A model generated the notes under the pieces. The model was not told the origin of the DNA. It did not search any database and saw only the letters and a program-made list of their open reading frames with translations. A stretch of DNA of 64,000 nucleotides from Candidatus Nitrosotalea bavarica (GTDB lineage Archaea; Thermoproteota; Nitrososphaeria; Nitrososphaerales; Nitrosopumilaceae), in contig NZ_FUYK01000007.1 in NCBI RefSeq assembly GCF_900167955.1, forward strand, positions 304,252-368,251, given 5' to 3'. This document shows positions 42,399 through 51,056 of the stretch, one piece after another. Made by a program: the position numbers and the translations under genes. Each line of letters begins with the position of its first letter. Positions within the stretch are counted from its first letter, which is position 1.

Positions 42399-44033
42399 AT
42401 GTCATCTAAAGATAACACTATTGAGATATCTGGAGAATCACCCTTTAAGCTATCGTCTGGTGTATTTGAAGTACAAATTGCGATTTGTGATAATCAGCCA
42501 TCATCAGACGAAATTAGACAAAAAATCTTTCATTCGCTATGGAAGGACAATTTTCATCTTAGAGTAAAAGACACGCGATTTTCACAAACTCTTGGTTCAA
42601 CAAAAAATCCTTTACCTAATTCTATATTTCAAAGAGGAACTGTTTGGATTGTCGTAATTGATCAATTCTCTTCCATTCATACTAGCTTTCAAATTAATGT
42701 TCCAAGAACTGATTTGGGGTATACTGCCCCCAAGCCTGAATCAGAAATTATAACCAGATATCCAAAATCAGAACCAGAGACTAAAACTTCAAAACCTGTA
42801 ACAGAACAATATTCCGCCGACCGTGGGTCGAGAGGTCCGTCAGGACCAATGGGTCCTTCTGGACCGATGGGACAACCAGGACCAATGGGCCAAGCTGGTG
42901 TATCGGGTCCTCCGGGACCTATGGGAGTACAAGGAGACAAAGGTTCTCCAGGTCAGCCAGGTGACAAGGGCGATAAAGGTCCAACAGGTCCGCCAGGTGA
43001 CAAGGGCGATAGGGGAGACAAGGGACCAATGGGAGATAAAGGAATTACGGGTGATAAAGGTCCACTAGGCCCACCAGGTCCACAAGGAGAAAAAGGTCCA
43101 CAGGGTACACAAGGAGACAAGGGCGATAGAGGAGACAAGGGACCAATGGGAGATAAAGGAATTACGGGTGATAAAGGTCCACAAGGAGACAAAGGTCCTC
43201 GAGGTGAAGAAGGAGAAAAAGGAGAAAAGGGTGACAAAGGAGACAAGGGCGACAAGGGCGATAAAGGATTAACAGGAGAACTTGGTCCTATTGGTGAAAA
43301 GGGACCTACAGGCCCACCTGGCCCGTCTGGTGATAAAGGAATTATAGGACCTCCAGGTCCACAAGGGGAAAAAGGACCGCTTGGAATAATTGGAGACAAA
43401 GGTCTACCAGGACCACAAGGCCCACAAGGCGATAAAGGATTAACAGGTCCACAAGGTCCACCTGGTGATAAAGGTCCTCAGGGTCCTCAAGGCCCTGCTG
43501 GGGAAAAAGGTCTTACTGGAATTCCTGGTCCTCAAGGAGATAAAGGCCCAAGAGGATTGCCTGGACCCAGTGGCGATCAAGGTCCACGGGGTACTCCAGG
43601 TCCACAAGGTCCACCTGGTCCTCAAGGAATTCAAGGTCCTCAAGGTGAAAAGGGTACTACTGGTCCCCAAGGTGTACCTGGTGATAAAGGTCCTCCGGGA
43701 ATTCAAGGTCTTCCAGGTCCACTGGGTCCACTGGGTCCACAAGGTCCACCTGGTGATAAAGGTCCACAAGGCGTACAAGGTCCGCAAGGAGAAAAGGGAT
43801 TAACTGGTGCTACTGGTCCGCTAGGTGATAAAGGACAGCAAGGTCCACAAGGACAACAAGGTACTCCTGGAGAACAGGGTCCAAGAGGTCCCCCTGGTCC
43901 CCCTGGCGATAAGGGTCCTACTGGATTCTCAGAACAAGAACGTGCTTTGATAACACAATTGCTTGAGATACTATCTTCCAAAAATGTACTCACAACTGAA
44001 CAGCAAATAAAACTAATGAGCTTCCTTTACTAG
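42399..44033 (+). CDS. Collagen-like protein with ~120 Gly-X-Y triplets
   Basis: This protein has 544 residues. An N-terminal globular domain of ~110 residues (beta-rich, [25 protein letters not shown]) and a Pro/Glu/Lys linker lead into an unbroken Gly-X-Y array (~143-508) dominated by GDKG, GPQG, GPPG and GEKG triplets. A 35-residue helical C-terminus ([17 protein letters not shown]) follows and may nucleate the trimer. Charged K-G-D/E pairs can stabilise triple helices without hydroxyproline. I see no signal peptide or membrane segment, so export is unproven. TTTATATC lies ~42 bases upstream of the ATG. Possible surface or matrix fibre (inference). Confidence 0.85.
   Translation: MSSKDNTIEISGESPFKLSSGVFEVQIAICDNQPSSDEIRQKIFHSLWKDNFHLRVKDTRFSQTLGSTKNPLPNSIFQRGTVWIVVIDQFSSIHTSFQINVPRTDLGYTAPKPESEIITRYPKSEPETKTSKPVTEQYSADRGSRGPSGPMGPSGPMGQPGPMGQAGVSGPPGPMGVQGDKGSPGQPGDKGDKGPTGPPGDKGDRGDKGPMGDKGITGDKGPLGPPGPQGEKGPQGTQGDKGDRGDKGPMGDKGITGDKGPQGDKGPRGEEGEKGEKGDKGDKGDKGDKGLTGELGPIGEKGPTGPPGPSGDKGIIGPPGPQGEKGPLGIIGDKGLPGPQGPQGDKGLTGPQGPPGDKGPQGPQGPAGEKGLTGIPGPQGDKGPRGLPGPSGDQGPRGTPGPQGPPGPQGIQGPQGEKGTTGPQGVPGDKGPPGIQGLPGPLGPLGPQGPPGDKGPQGVQGPQGEKGLTGATGPLGDKGQQGPQGQQGTPGEQGPRGPPGPPGDKGPTGFSEQERALITQLLEILSSKNVLTTEQQIKLMSFLY
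42999..43182 (+). repeat. Recent 117-base tandem duplication inside the collagen gene
   Basis: The 67 bases at 42999-43065 recur at 43116-43182 with one mismatch, an offset of 117 bases or exactly 13 Gly-X-Y triplets. The phase keeps the reading frame, so the array grows or shrinks by in-frame slippage or unequal crossing-over. Confidence 0.85.
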
Positions 44034-44042
44034 GTCCGTTTT

Positions 44043-44336
44043 TTAGATTTTTACTTCATCAACAATGTGTACAATTTCAGTTATGACCTCAAATATTGTT
44101 TCTACGTCTTTGAGATCAAGATGTAGATGCAAAATATCTTGTAGGTCATTTTTTTTTGTAATTGTAATATCATAAGGAATCAGCACATCATCGTTATAGT
44201 CTAGTATATCTTCTATTGGTACGGTTTTTTTATCTACAAGCAATATCGTGATGACATGTGATGATATTTTTAGGCTTTGCCTGTGATAGATTCTGGATGT
44301 CACTTGGAAAATTTTCACATATTTTAAAAATAACAC
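44043..44336 (-). CDS. Hypothetical protein (up to 97 residues)
   Basis: This is an acidic, Ile/Asp-rich small protein (KTVPIEDILDYNDDVLIPYD, then LQDILHLHLDLKDVETIFEV). There is no Cys and no recognisable domain. Its stop is ten bases from the collagen gene stop, so the two converge. Start options are GTG at 44336 or GTG at 44318; the second lies ~25 bases from a minus-strand GATAATAAAA and fits a leaderless start. Real-gene status is likely but unproven. Confidence 0.5.
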   Translation of the reverse strand: MLFLKYVKIFQVTSRIYHRQSLKISSHVITILLVDKKTVPIEDILDYNDDVLIPYDITITKKNDLQDILHLHLDLKDVETIFEVITEIVHIVDEVKI

Positions 44337-44398
44337 TTTTTTATTATCAGGTGTTATATTGCGTTTACTTCAAATAACTCGAACTGGTTTCAATTGAC

Positions 44399-44683
44399 AT
44401 GAGTACAAAAGATAAGATAGAATTCAAAATGTTGGAATATACACGAGTGGGGGATGAACATGTCACTTTCAAGCTTGAAGATGGCACAATTGTAAAGGTA
44501 AAAGTTGATCTTGATAGGGTGGGAATTGCACTAAATTACAAGAATCCTGATGGTACGCCACATTATGCAGTTAACGCATCACTTAAGCTGACTTTGATTC
44601 CTAATGAAAGAAAATTTTTCGTAGAACCTGATGCAGTTAAAGGCAAATCGCCACCCTCTCCACCAGGTCAAATGTTTAGCTAA
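44399..44683 (+). CDS. Hypothetical protein (94 residues)
   Basis: This is a small beta-rich protein (VGDEHVTFKLEDGTIVKVKV, then DLDRVGIALNYKNPDGTPHY) ending with a Pro-rich tail. I do not recognise a named family; it looks like a compact conserved thaumarchaeal protein. TTATATTG lies ~45 bases upstream of the ATG. It is divergent from the 44043 gene and convergent with the histone-H1-like gene, with a hairpin terminator between them. Confidence 0.6.
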   Translation: MSTKDKIEFKMLEYTRVGDEHVTFKLEDGTIVKVKVDLDRVGIALNYKNPDGTPHYAVNASLKLTLIPNERKFFVEPDAVKGKSPPSPPGQMFS

Positions 44684-44693
44684 AATATTACAA

Positions 44694-44719
44694 ATTATCG
44701 CCCACTAATAGGCGATAAT
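44694..44719. terminator. Bidirectional hairpin between convergent genes
   Basis: ATTATCGCC (44694-44702) and GGCGATAAT (44711-44719) form a perfect 9-base stem with an 8-base loop, placed between the stops at 44683 and 44732. Short A/T-rich runs flank it on both sides, so it could end transcripts from either strand. Confidence 0.6.
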
Positions 44720-44731
44720 CTGTTTAAAATT

Positions 44732-45010
44732 TTATCTTCTTCTTCTTGAGACTGCTTTTCTTACAGCTGATCGCTTGACAGCTCTTCTTGCGACTGCACG
44801 TCTTAGAAGAGATCTTACAGCTACTCTTCTTACAACGGCTCGCTTGACAGCTCTTCTTGCGACTGCACGTTTTACGACTCTTCGCTTAGCAGCTCTTTTT
44901 ACAACAGCTCGCTTAGCAACTTTTCTTACAGCTGATCGCTTTACAGCTTTTCGTACAACGGCTCGCTTGACAGCTTTTCGTTTAGCAGCTCGTCTTACTA
45001 GTTTTGCCAT
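44732..45010 (-). CDS. Histone-H1-like, Arg/Lys/Ala/Val-rich basic protein
   Basis: This protein has 92 residues, nearly all K, R, A and V in a repeated KRAVVRKA-like octad, with SRRRR at the end. There is no acidic residue. It resembles bacterial H1-like and AlgP-type repeats that bind DNA by charge and is probably a chromatin-associated protein. At DNA level a 31-base block is exactly repeated at 44771-44801 and 44840-44870 (23-codon offset), showing growth by internal duplication. The 288-base AT-rich region upstream (45011-45298) presumably holds its promoter; I see no gene there. Confidence 0.75.
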   Translation of the reverse strand: MAKLVRRAAKRKAVKRAVVRKAVKRSAVRKVAKRAVVKRAAKRRVVKRAVARRAVKRAVVRRVAVRSLLRRAVARRAVKRSAVRKAVSRRRR

Positions 45011-45298
45011 TGTTAATTTGTTGAATTTACTAGTTTTTCTATGGTGACACTTAAGAAAATTACACTAAATGATGAGTAATATGTGCACAATTTTTTTTAC
45101 AAAATTAAATTTTTGATCATGATTTTGTAAAATGATTTTAAATTAATTGTACTGATGATTGTTTGTTGCACTCTTCTAACTTATTTTTTGTATGTGTAGA
45201 TCTAACCTGAAAATAATTTTTCTTGTATGATGCATCTTATGTTACATCTTGTTAGAATTATTCTAATGTCAAGGTTTTCTTGTCGGAAAAAGTTTTTT

Positions 45299-46399
45299 CT
45301 ATTTAGCTTTTACTATTGTAAGTACGTCTTCATCTTGTAATACGTGATTAATACTAACTCGTTGACCGCCAAACTTTACACTCTTTCCCCACACTAGACC
45401 ATATCTGAAATCTTTTTTGAGGTCGCGATGAAGCTTGTTACAAATGTCTACAACTGTAGAATTTCTTCTTGCTATCAATGGTTCTTTAAAATCTGTCTCC
45501 CCGCCTTTTGGCCTCATGTAAATTCTAATGAAATCTAATTTCTCATATATGGCATCTTTTAATGCGTTTACGTTAATCTCAGAGTCCGCTGATATGGGTA
45601 TGAATTTTGATTTTGATTTTTCTTGTAATTCCATTAGGAAGCCTTGGTTTACAAGATCAATCTTGTTCATTATTGTAAGCGAGTCTACGTAAAACTTGTT
45701 GCCTGAAATAAAATCCGTGAGTTGGTCTGCATCGACATCCTCTCGAATCAGCACTCGACCGTTATTCATGCCATATAGCCTGAGAATGTCTTTCATCAAA
45801 CTGATGGACATTTTAGTAAGAGAAACTTGCTGACTAACAGATATTCCTCCATCGCCTGTTTTTTCTACTACAATATTCGGAGGTTTTTGATCAAGTCGAA
45901 TTCCTATATTTCCAAGTTCTGTTCTGATAACATCTTCAAGATATGGTTGGAATACATCGAGAATGATTAATACAAGATCTGCACTTTTTGCAACAGCTAA
46001 AACTCTTTTTCCAAGACCTTTTCCAGTTGATGCTCCCTTGATAATTCCGGGCAAGTCAAGTACTTGGATCTTGGCACCGCGGTATTCCATCATTCCGGGA
46101 ACTACTGTAGTTGTTGTAAATTGAAACGCACCTACCGCAGATTTTGCACCGGTTAATTTGTTTAGCAAGGTTGATTTTCCTACACTTGGAAGACCGATGA
46201 GCACTAGGGTTGCATCACCTGTTCTTTTAACATCAAAACCAACTGAACTTCCAGATGATCTAGATTTTACATCTTCTTGTTCTCTTTTAAGCTTGGCAAG
46301 CTTTGCCTTTAGAAGTCCAACATGATGTTCTGTAGCTTTATTGATCTGAGTCCTTGACATCTCATCTTTTATTGACTGGATTTTTTCTGGAATTCCCAT
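45299..46399 (-). CDS. DRG-family GTPase (OBG/HflX-related) with TGS domain
   Basis: This protein has 366 residues. An N-terminal helical segment (KIQSIKDEMSRTQINKATEH) is followed by the G domain with G1 GLPSVGKSTLLNKLTG, G3 DLPGIIKGAS and G4 NKID, with an inserted region typical of DRG, and a C-terminal TGS domain (~290-366). DRG proteins are ribosome-associated GTPases conserved in archaea and eukaryotes. All nucleotide-binding motifs are intact. ATG at 46399. Confidence 0.95.
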   Translation of the reverse strand: MGIPEKIQSIKDEMSRTQINKATEHHVGLLKAKLAKLKREQEDVKSRSSGSSVGFDVKRTGDATLVLIGLPSVGKSTLLNKLTGAKSAVGAFQFTTTTVVPGMMEYRGAKIQVLDLPGIIKGASTGKGLGKRVLAVAKSADLVLIILDVFQPYLEDVIRTELGNIGIRLDQKPPNIVVEKTGDGGISVSQQVSLTKMSISLMKDILRLYGMNNGRVLIREDVDADQLTDFISGNKFYVDSLTIMNKIDLVNQGFLMELQEKSKSKFIPISADSEINVNALKDAIYEKLDFIRIYMRPKGGETDFKEPLIARRNSTVVDICNKLHRDLKKDFRYGLVWGKSVKFGGQRVSINHVLQDEDVLTIVKAK

Positions 46400-46479
46400 C
46401 TGCAGATTAGGTGGTATCTTGCTGAATAAAATCTTACCACTTTGTATTTACAGGTCGTGCCTAATTTTTTCTCAAAATT

Positions 46480-46968
46480 CTATGTTTTAATGTATTGTAA
46501 AAACATATTTCCAAAGTAAACCATGGCAAAAGCACTAGCTACTCTTGCAACGCTCATGACTATGACAAACTTTTTGAAATTGTATTTTTTTACTCCTGCT
46601 ATTATTGTTACAATCTCTGTAAGAATTGGGACCCAACTTAGAGCAAAGATTATACTCCAACCGTATTTGTTCAACCACTCAAAGCTTTTTTGGTGATGGT
46701 CTTCTCTATGGGTTTTTCGTAAAATCGTGTAAATCTTTCCACCGTCATATCCTATGAAATACGTAACAATTCCTCCAATAACTGAGCCAACGGACATTAC
46801 TGTGAATACCATTATCTCGCTTTGACCCTCTAAAAGTAATGCAGTAGATGTTACTACGATTGGAAACGGCACGATGGCCGCAAATACTGCATTAAGAAAT
46901 AGTCCAAGTAATCCATATTTTACAAAGAATGGATTTTCAAGTATGGGTCTTAGAAAATCAATCAGCAC
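46480..46968 (-). CDS. VTT/DedA-like membrane protein (second copy)
   Basis: This protein has 162 residues with about four membrane segments. It shares YGLLGLFLN, MSVGSVIGG, the YFIGYDG turn and ALSWVPIL with the paralogue at 7057-7554. It is a probable lipid scramblase-type or membrane-homeostasis protein. It stands alone between drg and a small hypothetical gene on the same strand. The two copies have diverged well beyond a recent duplication. Confidence 0.75.
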   Translation of the reverse strand: MLIDFLRPILENPFFVKYGLLGLFLNAVFAAIVPFPIVVTSTALLLEGQSEIMVFTVMSVGSVIGGIVTYFIGYDGGKIYTILRKTHREDHHQKSFEWLNKYGWSIIFALSWVPILTEIVTIIAGVKKYNFKKFVIVMSVARVASAFAMVYFGNMFLQYIKT

Positions 46969-47020
46969 GAATTGGGTTGATCTCTTCCTCGTAATAGAGC
47001 TAACTGCGTTTAAAATCTAA

Positions 47021-47260
47021 TTATATCTGATCGAGTTCTTTTCTGTTTTTGATCTTTGAATATAGTATGGTATCTTCTTTCTTGATGTATGCAATTCTAC
47101 TTGCGGGTATTACTTCAAAATTTTCAGATAATTTTAGAAATTCTGAAAGTTTTACATTTTTTATCTCTCTGAGATCCAGATATCCCACGGAGTATAAATC
47201 AGAGTTGTCACTATGTAAGGCTCTGCTAAAAATTTCAGCGACCTTACCTTTTTTTGCCAT
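47021..47260 (-). CDS. Small hypothetical protein with possible DUF504/MJ1316-like end
   Basis: This protein has 79 residues and starts MAKKGKVAEIFSRALHSDNS. The C-terminal part FEVIPASRIAYIKKEDTILY resembles the IPxHRIxxIxxxxxVVW pattern of the MJ1316/DUF504 RNA-repair-associated domain, but it is short and lacks the conserved His. I treat this only as a hint. It is divergent from the phosphoglycolate phosphatase gene. Confidence 0.5.
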   Translation of the reverse strand: MAKKGKVAEIFSRALHSDNSDLYSVGYLDLREIKNVKLSEFLKLSENFEVIPASRIAYIKKEDTILYSKIKNRKELDQI

Positions 47261-47329
47261 GTGATTTTGGTAATTCCAAACTATTTTAGTTAGCAGTTAT
47301 TAGCTCCTATATTATACATGATTTTAATG

Positions 47330-48019
47330 AAACCAAAAATATTTGCAGTAGACATTGATGGAACTATAACTGATAACAAAGGTGGTAGGGTTGACCTTGA
47401 TGCACTGGCAGCACTTAGGTATCTTGTAAAACTTGGACACAAGGTAATCTATGTGACTGGTCGTTCATCTATTGAAGCCTATGTATTGTCTGTTTTTGGA
47501 GGTACGACAAGAATTGCAGTAGGTGAAAATGGTGGAATTATTACTTCTGGTCCCAACGAACATAAACTAATGGGAAAAAAAGAAGAATGTGTCAAGGCAT
47601 TTGAATTTTTAAAAACAAAAATTCCAGAAGCTATAGAAAAACCAGTTTTTCCTCGTATTACTGAAGTTGTGTTGGAAAGAAATTTTGATGTGAATCTAGG
47701 AAAGAAAATTTTTGCGGATAATAACTTCGATGTACAACTAACTGACAGTCAATACGCGTATCATATCAACTCAAAAGGAGTCGATAAAGCAAATGGCTTT
47801 CTTGAGGTGATGAACATGTTTTCAGCAAAAAAAGAGGATGTTATTGCAATTGGAGATAGTGAAACAGATGTTCCATTGTTCAAATTGGCCAGTGTAAGTG
47901 TAGCTTTAGGAAATGCACCAGAAGATGTTAAGTCTCAGGCTACACTTGTAGTTGGAGGACATGCAGGTGATGGTGTTATTGAGGCACTTGAAACAATTCA
48001 ATTAAAATTATTGGCGTAA
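47330..48019 (+). CDS. Phosphoglycolate phosphatase (archaeal HAD type)
   Basis: About 229 residues. HAD motif I is VDIDGTITD, motif II VTGRSS, the conserved Lys is in NSKGVDKANGF and motif IV is IGDSETDVPLF; a C2b-type cap lies between. This matches the archaeal phosphoglycolate phosphatase / sucrose-phosphatase-like group typified by TA0175. It removes 2-phosphoglycolate, an inhibitory by-product. The ATG at 47330 is preferred over 47318 because a TATATTATAC box overlaps the region just before 47318. argS follows after 7 bases. Confidence 0.88.
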   Translation, partial: KPKIFAVDIDGTITDNKGGRVDLDALAALRYLVKLGHKVIYVTGRSSIEAYVLSVFGGTTRIAVGENGGIITSGPNEHKLMGKKEECVKAFEFLKTKIPEAIEKPVFPRITEVVLERNFDVNLGKKIFADNNFDVQLTDSQYAYHINSKGVDKANGFLEVMNMFSAKKEDVIAIGDSETDVPLFKLASVSVALGNAPEDVKSQATLVVGGHAGDGVIEALETIQLKLLA

Positions 48020-48026
48020 TGATATC

Positions 48027-49907
48027 ATGACTATGAGAATACTTTTTGATGAAATAAGACTGGGGGTAAAGCAAACATGTACTCACCTTGGATATCCGGA
48101 AATAGAATTTGATGTATCTGAAGCATCAAGGCCTGAATTTGGAGATGTAAGTTGTAATATTGGATTTCTGTTGGCAAAGGAACTTAAAAAAAGACCATTT
48201 GATATTGCACAAACACTTGCAGAAGAATGCGAAAAGAATTCTATACCCTATGTATCAGAAGTTTCCGCACATAATTCAGGTTATCTTAATTTTGTTGCAA
48301 ATTACTCTATGCTAATTCCAAAGGTTATCAAATCTTCACTTCATGTTGATTATGGTAAAGTAGATCTTGGCAAGAATTCAAAGATGGTTGTTGAACATAC
48401 CAGTGTAAATCCAAACAAAGCACTTCACGTGGGACATGTGAGAAATATAATAATCGGAGACACGATTGCAAGAATTCTTCACAAAGCATCGTACGATGTT
48501 AGCGTTCTAAATTATGTAGATGATTCGGGTTTACAAGTTGCAGATATTATTGTAGGTTTCAAGTATGGTGGATATTCTGACAAGCCTCCGGAGGGACAAA
48601 AGTTTGATCATTATTGTGGTGATATTGTTTACGTCAGTATTACTGAAAGATATGAAACTGACAAGCATCTTGTAGAATTAAGATCCGACGTTCTCAAGGA
48701 ACTCGAAGAAGGTACGTCTGAGATAGCAAAATTTGGTGATGATATAACAAGACGAGTTCTTGATGAACAGCTTAAAACTTGCTGGCGTCTTGGTGCTACA
48801 TATGACTGTCTCAACTTTGAATCTCAGATAATTCGCTCTAATCTCTGGTCTATAGCATTTGAAAAAATGAAGTCAATGGAAATTACAACATTGGAACAAG
48901 AAGGTAAAAACACAGGATGCTGGGTTATCAAGGCCGAATCTGAAGAAGACAAAGTACTCGTACGAAGTAATGGCATTGCCACATATGTCGCAAAAGACAT
49001 TCCCTATGCAGCATGGAAACTTGGAATTTTAGACGACCCATTTTACTATAAACATTATGCCGTACAAAAAACAGGACGAGTGCTGTGGCAGACTAGTCTT
49101 GATGACAAGGAAACAAAATTAAATTTCAGAGGAGATGCCGTAATCACAGTTATAGACTCCAGACAATCACGATTACAAAAAATTATAACAAAAATAATGT
49201 CTGATTTTAAATCAAGACCAGACTCTTACATACATTTAGGCTATGAATCCGTAACACTTAGTCCTGATACTGCCAAGACACTGGACCTTGATACTGGTGG
49301 AAAATCTGTACAAATGTCTGGAAGAAAAGGAATCTATGTTAGTGCAGATTACGTCTTGGATGTTTTAAGCTCAAGAACATTTGAAGAGACGAAGAGAAGA
49401 AATCCAGAATTAGACGAAATAACTCTAGTCAAGATATCTGAACAGGTTGCAATTGGAGCTCTTCGTTATACGATGATCAAGCAAGACCTTGACAAAATTA
49501 TTACATTTGATCTGACTGAATCTCTAAGCCTTGAAGGTGATACTGGACCATATATCCAATATGCATATGCCCGTGCAATGAGAATTGTAGAAAAAGCAGG
49601 AAGAGATCCTATGTTTGAAGTAAATCTTGATGAAATGCAGACAATCTATGAGACAGACTTGGTAAAAGTCATTGGCAAGTTCGACTTGCAAGTAGAAGAC
49701 GCCGCAAAGAATCTGTCACCCAAAGTAATTGCCAAATATTGTTACCAGCTTGCTGTATCTTTCAACACATTTTATGAACACGTCAAGGTGCTTGCTGCCG
49801 AATCTGAATCACTAATTAATGCAAGACTCTGTTTGGTTTATTCTTTTAAAGAAACACTTGGTAAGGCGTTAGAGCTTCTTGGAATTGATGCTCCAAGTAG
49901 AATGTGA
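48027..49907 (+). CDS. argS: Arginyl-tRNA synthetase
   Basis: This protein has 626 residues. The N-terminal Arg-specific domain, the class I HIGH motif as HVGH (ALHVGHVRNI), a degenerate KMSKS (VQMSGRKG) and the DALR-type anticodon domain with YIQYAYARAMRI are in order. It charges tRNA-Arg. Start at 48027 or the ATG at 48033. It shares a probable transcript with the phosphatase upstream and the small membrane protein downstream. Confidence 0.96.
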   Translation: MTMRILFDEIRLGVKQTCTHLGYPEIEFDVSEASRPEFGDVSCNIGFLLAKELKKRPFDIAQTLAEECEKNSIPYVSEVSAHNSGYLNFVANYSMLIPKVIKSSLHVDYGKVDLGKNSKMVVEHTSVNPNKALHVGHVRNIIIGDTIARILHKASYDVSVLNYVDDSGLQVADIIVGFKYGGYSDKPPEGQKFDHYCGDIVYVSITERYETDKHLVELRSDVLKELEEGTSEIAKFGDDITRRVLDEQLKTCWRLGATYDCLNFESQIIRSNLWSIAFEKMKSMEITTLEQEGKNTGCWVIKAESEEDKVLVRSNGIATYVAKDIPYAAWKLGILDDPFYYKHYAVQKTGRVLWQTSLDDKETKLNFRGDAVITVIDSRQSRLQKIITKIMSDFKSRPDSYIHLGYESVTLSPDTAKTLDLDTGGKSVQMSGRKGIYVSADYVLDVLSSRTFEETKRRNPELDEITLVKISEQVAIGALRYTMIKQDLDKIITFDLTESLSLEGDTGPYIQYAYARAMRIVEKAGRDPMFEVNLDEMQTIYETDLVKVIGKFDLQVEDAAKNLSPKVIAKYCYQLAVSFNTFYEHVKVLAAESESLINARLCLVYSFKETLGKALELLGIDAPSRM

Positions 49908-49920
49908 GATGATATAGAAA

Positions 49921-50106
49921 TTGGTTACACTAAAAGCAACAATATCCGTGATTTTTGCAGCCATAGGTTTGATTTTTACAGTCTGGGGAATGTTTACAGT
50001 ATCTCAGACTATGGTCTGGTTGGGAGTGGGATTTTGGGTAGCATCTGTTGTATCTGGAAGATTGCTCAAAAGAAAATCCGACACAAAGGAAGAGCCACCA
50101 AAATAA
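49921..50106 (+). CDS. Small two-segment membrane protein
   Basis: This protein has 61 residues from a TTG. Two hydrophobic helices (VIFAAIGLIFTVWGMF and VWLGVGFWVASVVSG) are joined by a short polar turn, with a charged C-terminus (LLKRKSDTKEEPPK). I do not recognise the family. It is 13 bases after argS and 63 bases before trmI, so it may be part of that operon. Confidence 0.6.
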   Translation: MVTLKATISVIFAAIGLIFTVWGMFTVSQTMVWLGVGFWVASVVSGRLLKRKSDTKEEPPK

Positions 50107-50169
50107 CTTGGAATAATTGAGAAAATTTCTAGAGTGAAGCTATTTATCCACATTTGATTAGGTCAAGTT

Positions 50170-51048
50170 GTGAGGAAAATAAAACAAAACGACAATGTGT
50201 TGTTTTTCTATAATGATTCAAAAAAATGGTTAATGAAAGTTGCACCAAAACAAAAATTTCATACTCATGTCGGAATTATTGATCATAAAAAAGTTATAGG
50301 AAAACCATTTGGTACTGCAATCAAGACTAACAAAGGCAAGATAATCTTTGCTCTAGAACCTACCATCTATGACTATGTATTGAAAAGTCAGCGCAGTACT
50401 CAGATTGTTTATCCAAAGGATCTGGGATTTATCGCAGCAAGAATAGGACTACAAAGTGGTCAAAAGATAGTAGAGATTGGTACGGGAAGTGGCTCCTTTA
50501 CAACATTTCTTGCAAGTATTGTAAAGCCAAAAGGTCATGTTTACACATATGATGTAGATGAAAATTTTATGGCAATTGCAAGAAAAAATATCGAAAAAGC
50601 AGGAGTTTCCAAGTATGTGACGATGACAAAACTTGACATAAAGACTGCCAAAAAAATGCCACAAAAAGATGCAGATGTAGTTATTGTTGATCTTGGAGAT
50701 CCTTGGGTGGTTGTACCACAAGCAAGAAAGATGCTAAAGGGTAGTGGAGCGTTTGTTTCAATATGTCCTACGATGAATCAGCTAGAGAAATTGGCTGCAG
50801 CGTTACGACAAAATGATTTCTTTGATATAGAATGCACAGAACAGATTGTTCGAACCATCGAAGCAAGAGATGGTAAAACAAGACACTCATTTAGAGCCAT
50901 AGGTCATACCACTTATGTTGCATTTGCAAGAAAGGTTATCACACCTGCAAGCTTTCGTAAGATATTGGCACCTGTTGAACAGCCAGAAATTGAGACCGAA
51001 GAACTTGAATCTTTAGAAGACGAAAGTTTATCATCTCTTAAAAAATAA
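50170..51048 (+). CDS. trmI: tRNA (adenine-N1)-methyltransferase TrmI
   Basis: This protein has 292 residues from a GTG. The N-terminal small beta domain is followed by IYPKDLGFIAARIGLQSGQK-like text and the SAM-binding motif VEIGTGSGSFTTFLA, then the catalytic Asp region DVVIVDLGDPW. The C-terminal ~25 residues are acidic. It methylates tRNA A57/A58 in the T loop. nnrD follows 8 bases later in the same operon. Confidence 0.93.
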   Translation: MRKIKQNDNVLFFYNDSKKWLMKVAPKQKFHTHVGIIDHKKVIGKPFGTAIKTNKGKIIFALEPTIYDYVLKSQRSTQIVYPKDLGFIAARIGLQSGQKIVEIGTGSGSFTTFLASIVKPKGHVYTYDVDENFMAIARKNIEKAGVSKYVTMTKLDIKTAKKMPQKDADVVIVDLGDPWVVVPQARKMLKGSGAFVSICPTMNQLEKLAAALRQNDFFDIECTEQIVRTIEARDGKTRHSFRAIGHTTYVAFARKVITPASFRKILAPVEQPEIETEELESLEDESLSSLKK

Positions 51049-51056
51049 AACGACTG

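Noticed and set aside
42399..44033. Tandem short repeats that could suggest a CRISPR array, and long antisense or out-of-frame ORFs over this region
   Set aside because: The repeats are codons for Gly-X-Y triplets of variable order and no unique spacers occur. The antisense and shifted frames are open only because the GGT/CCA-rich repeats lack stop codons.
44775..45047. Antisense ORF across the basic H1-like gene
   Set aside because: It is a mirror of the repeated Arg/Lys codons; the minus-strand protein has the sensible composition and start.
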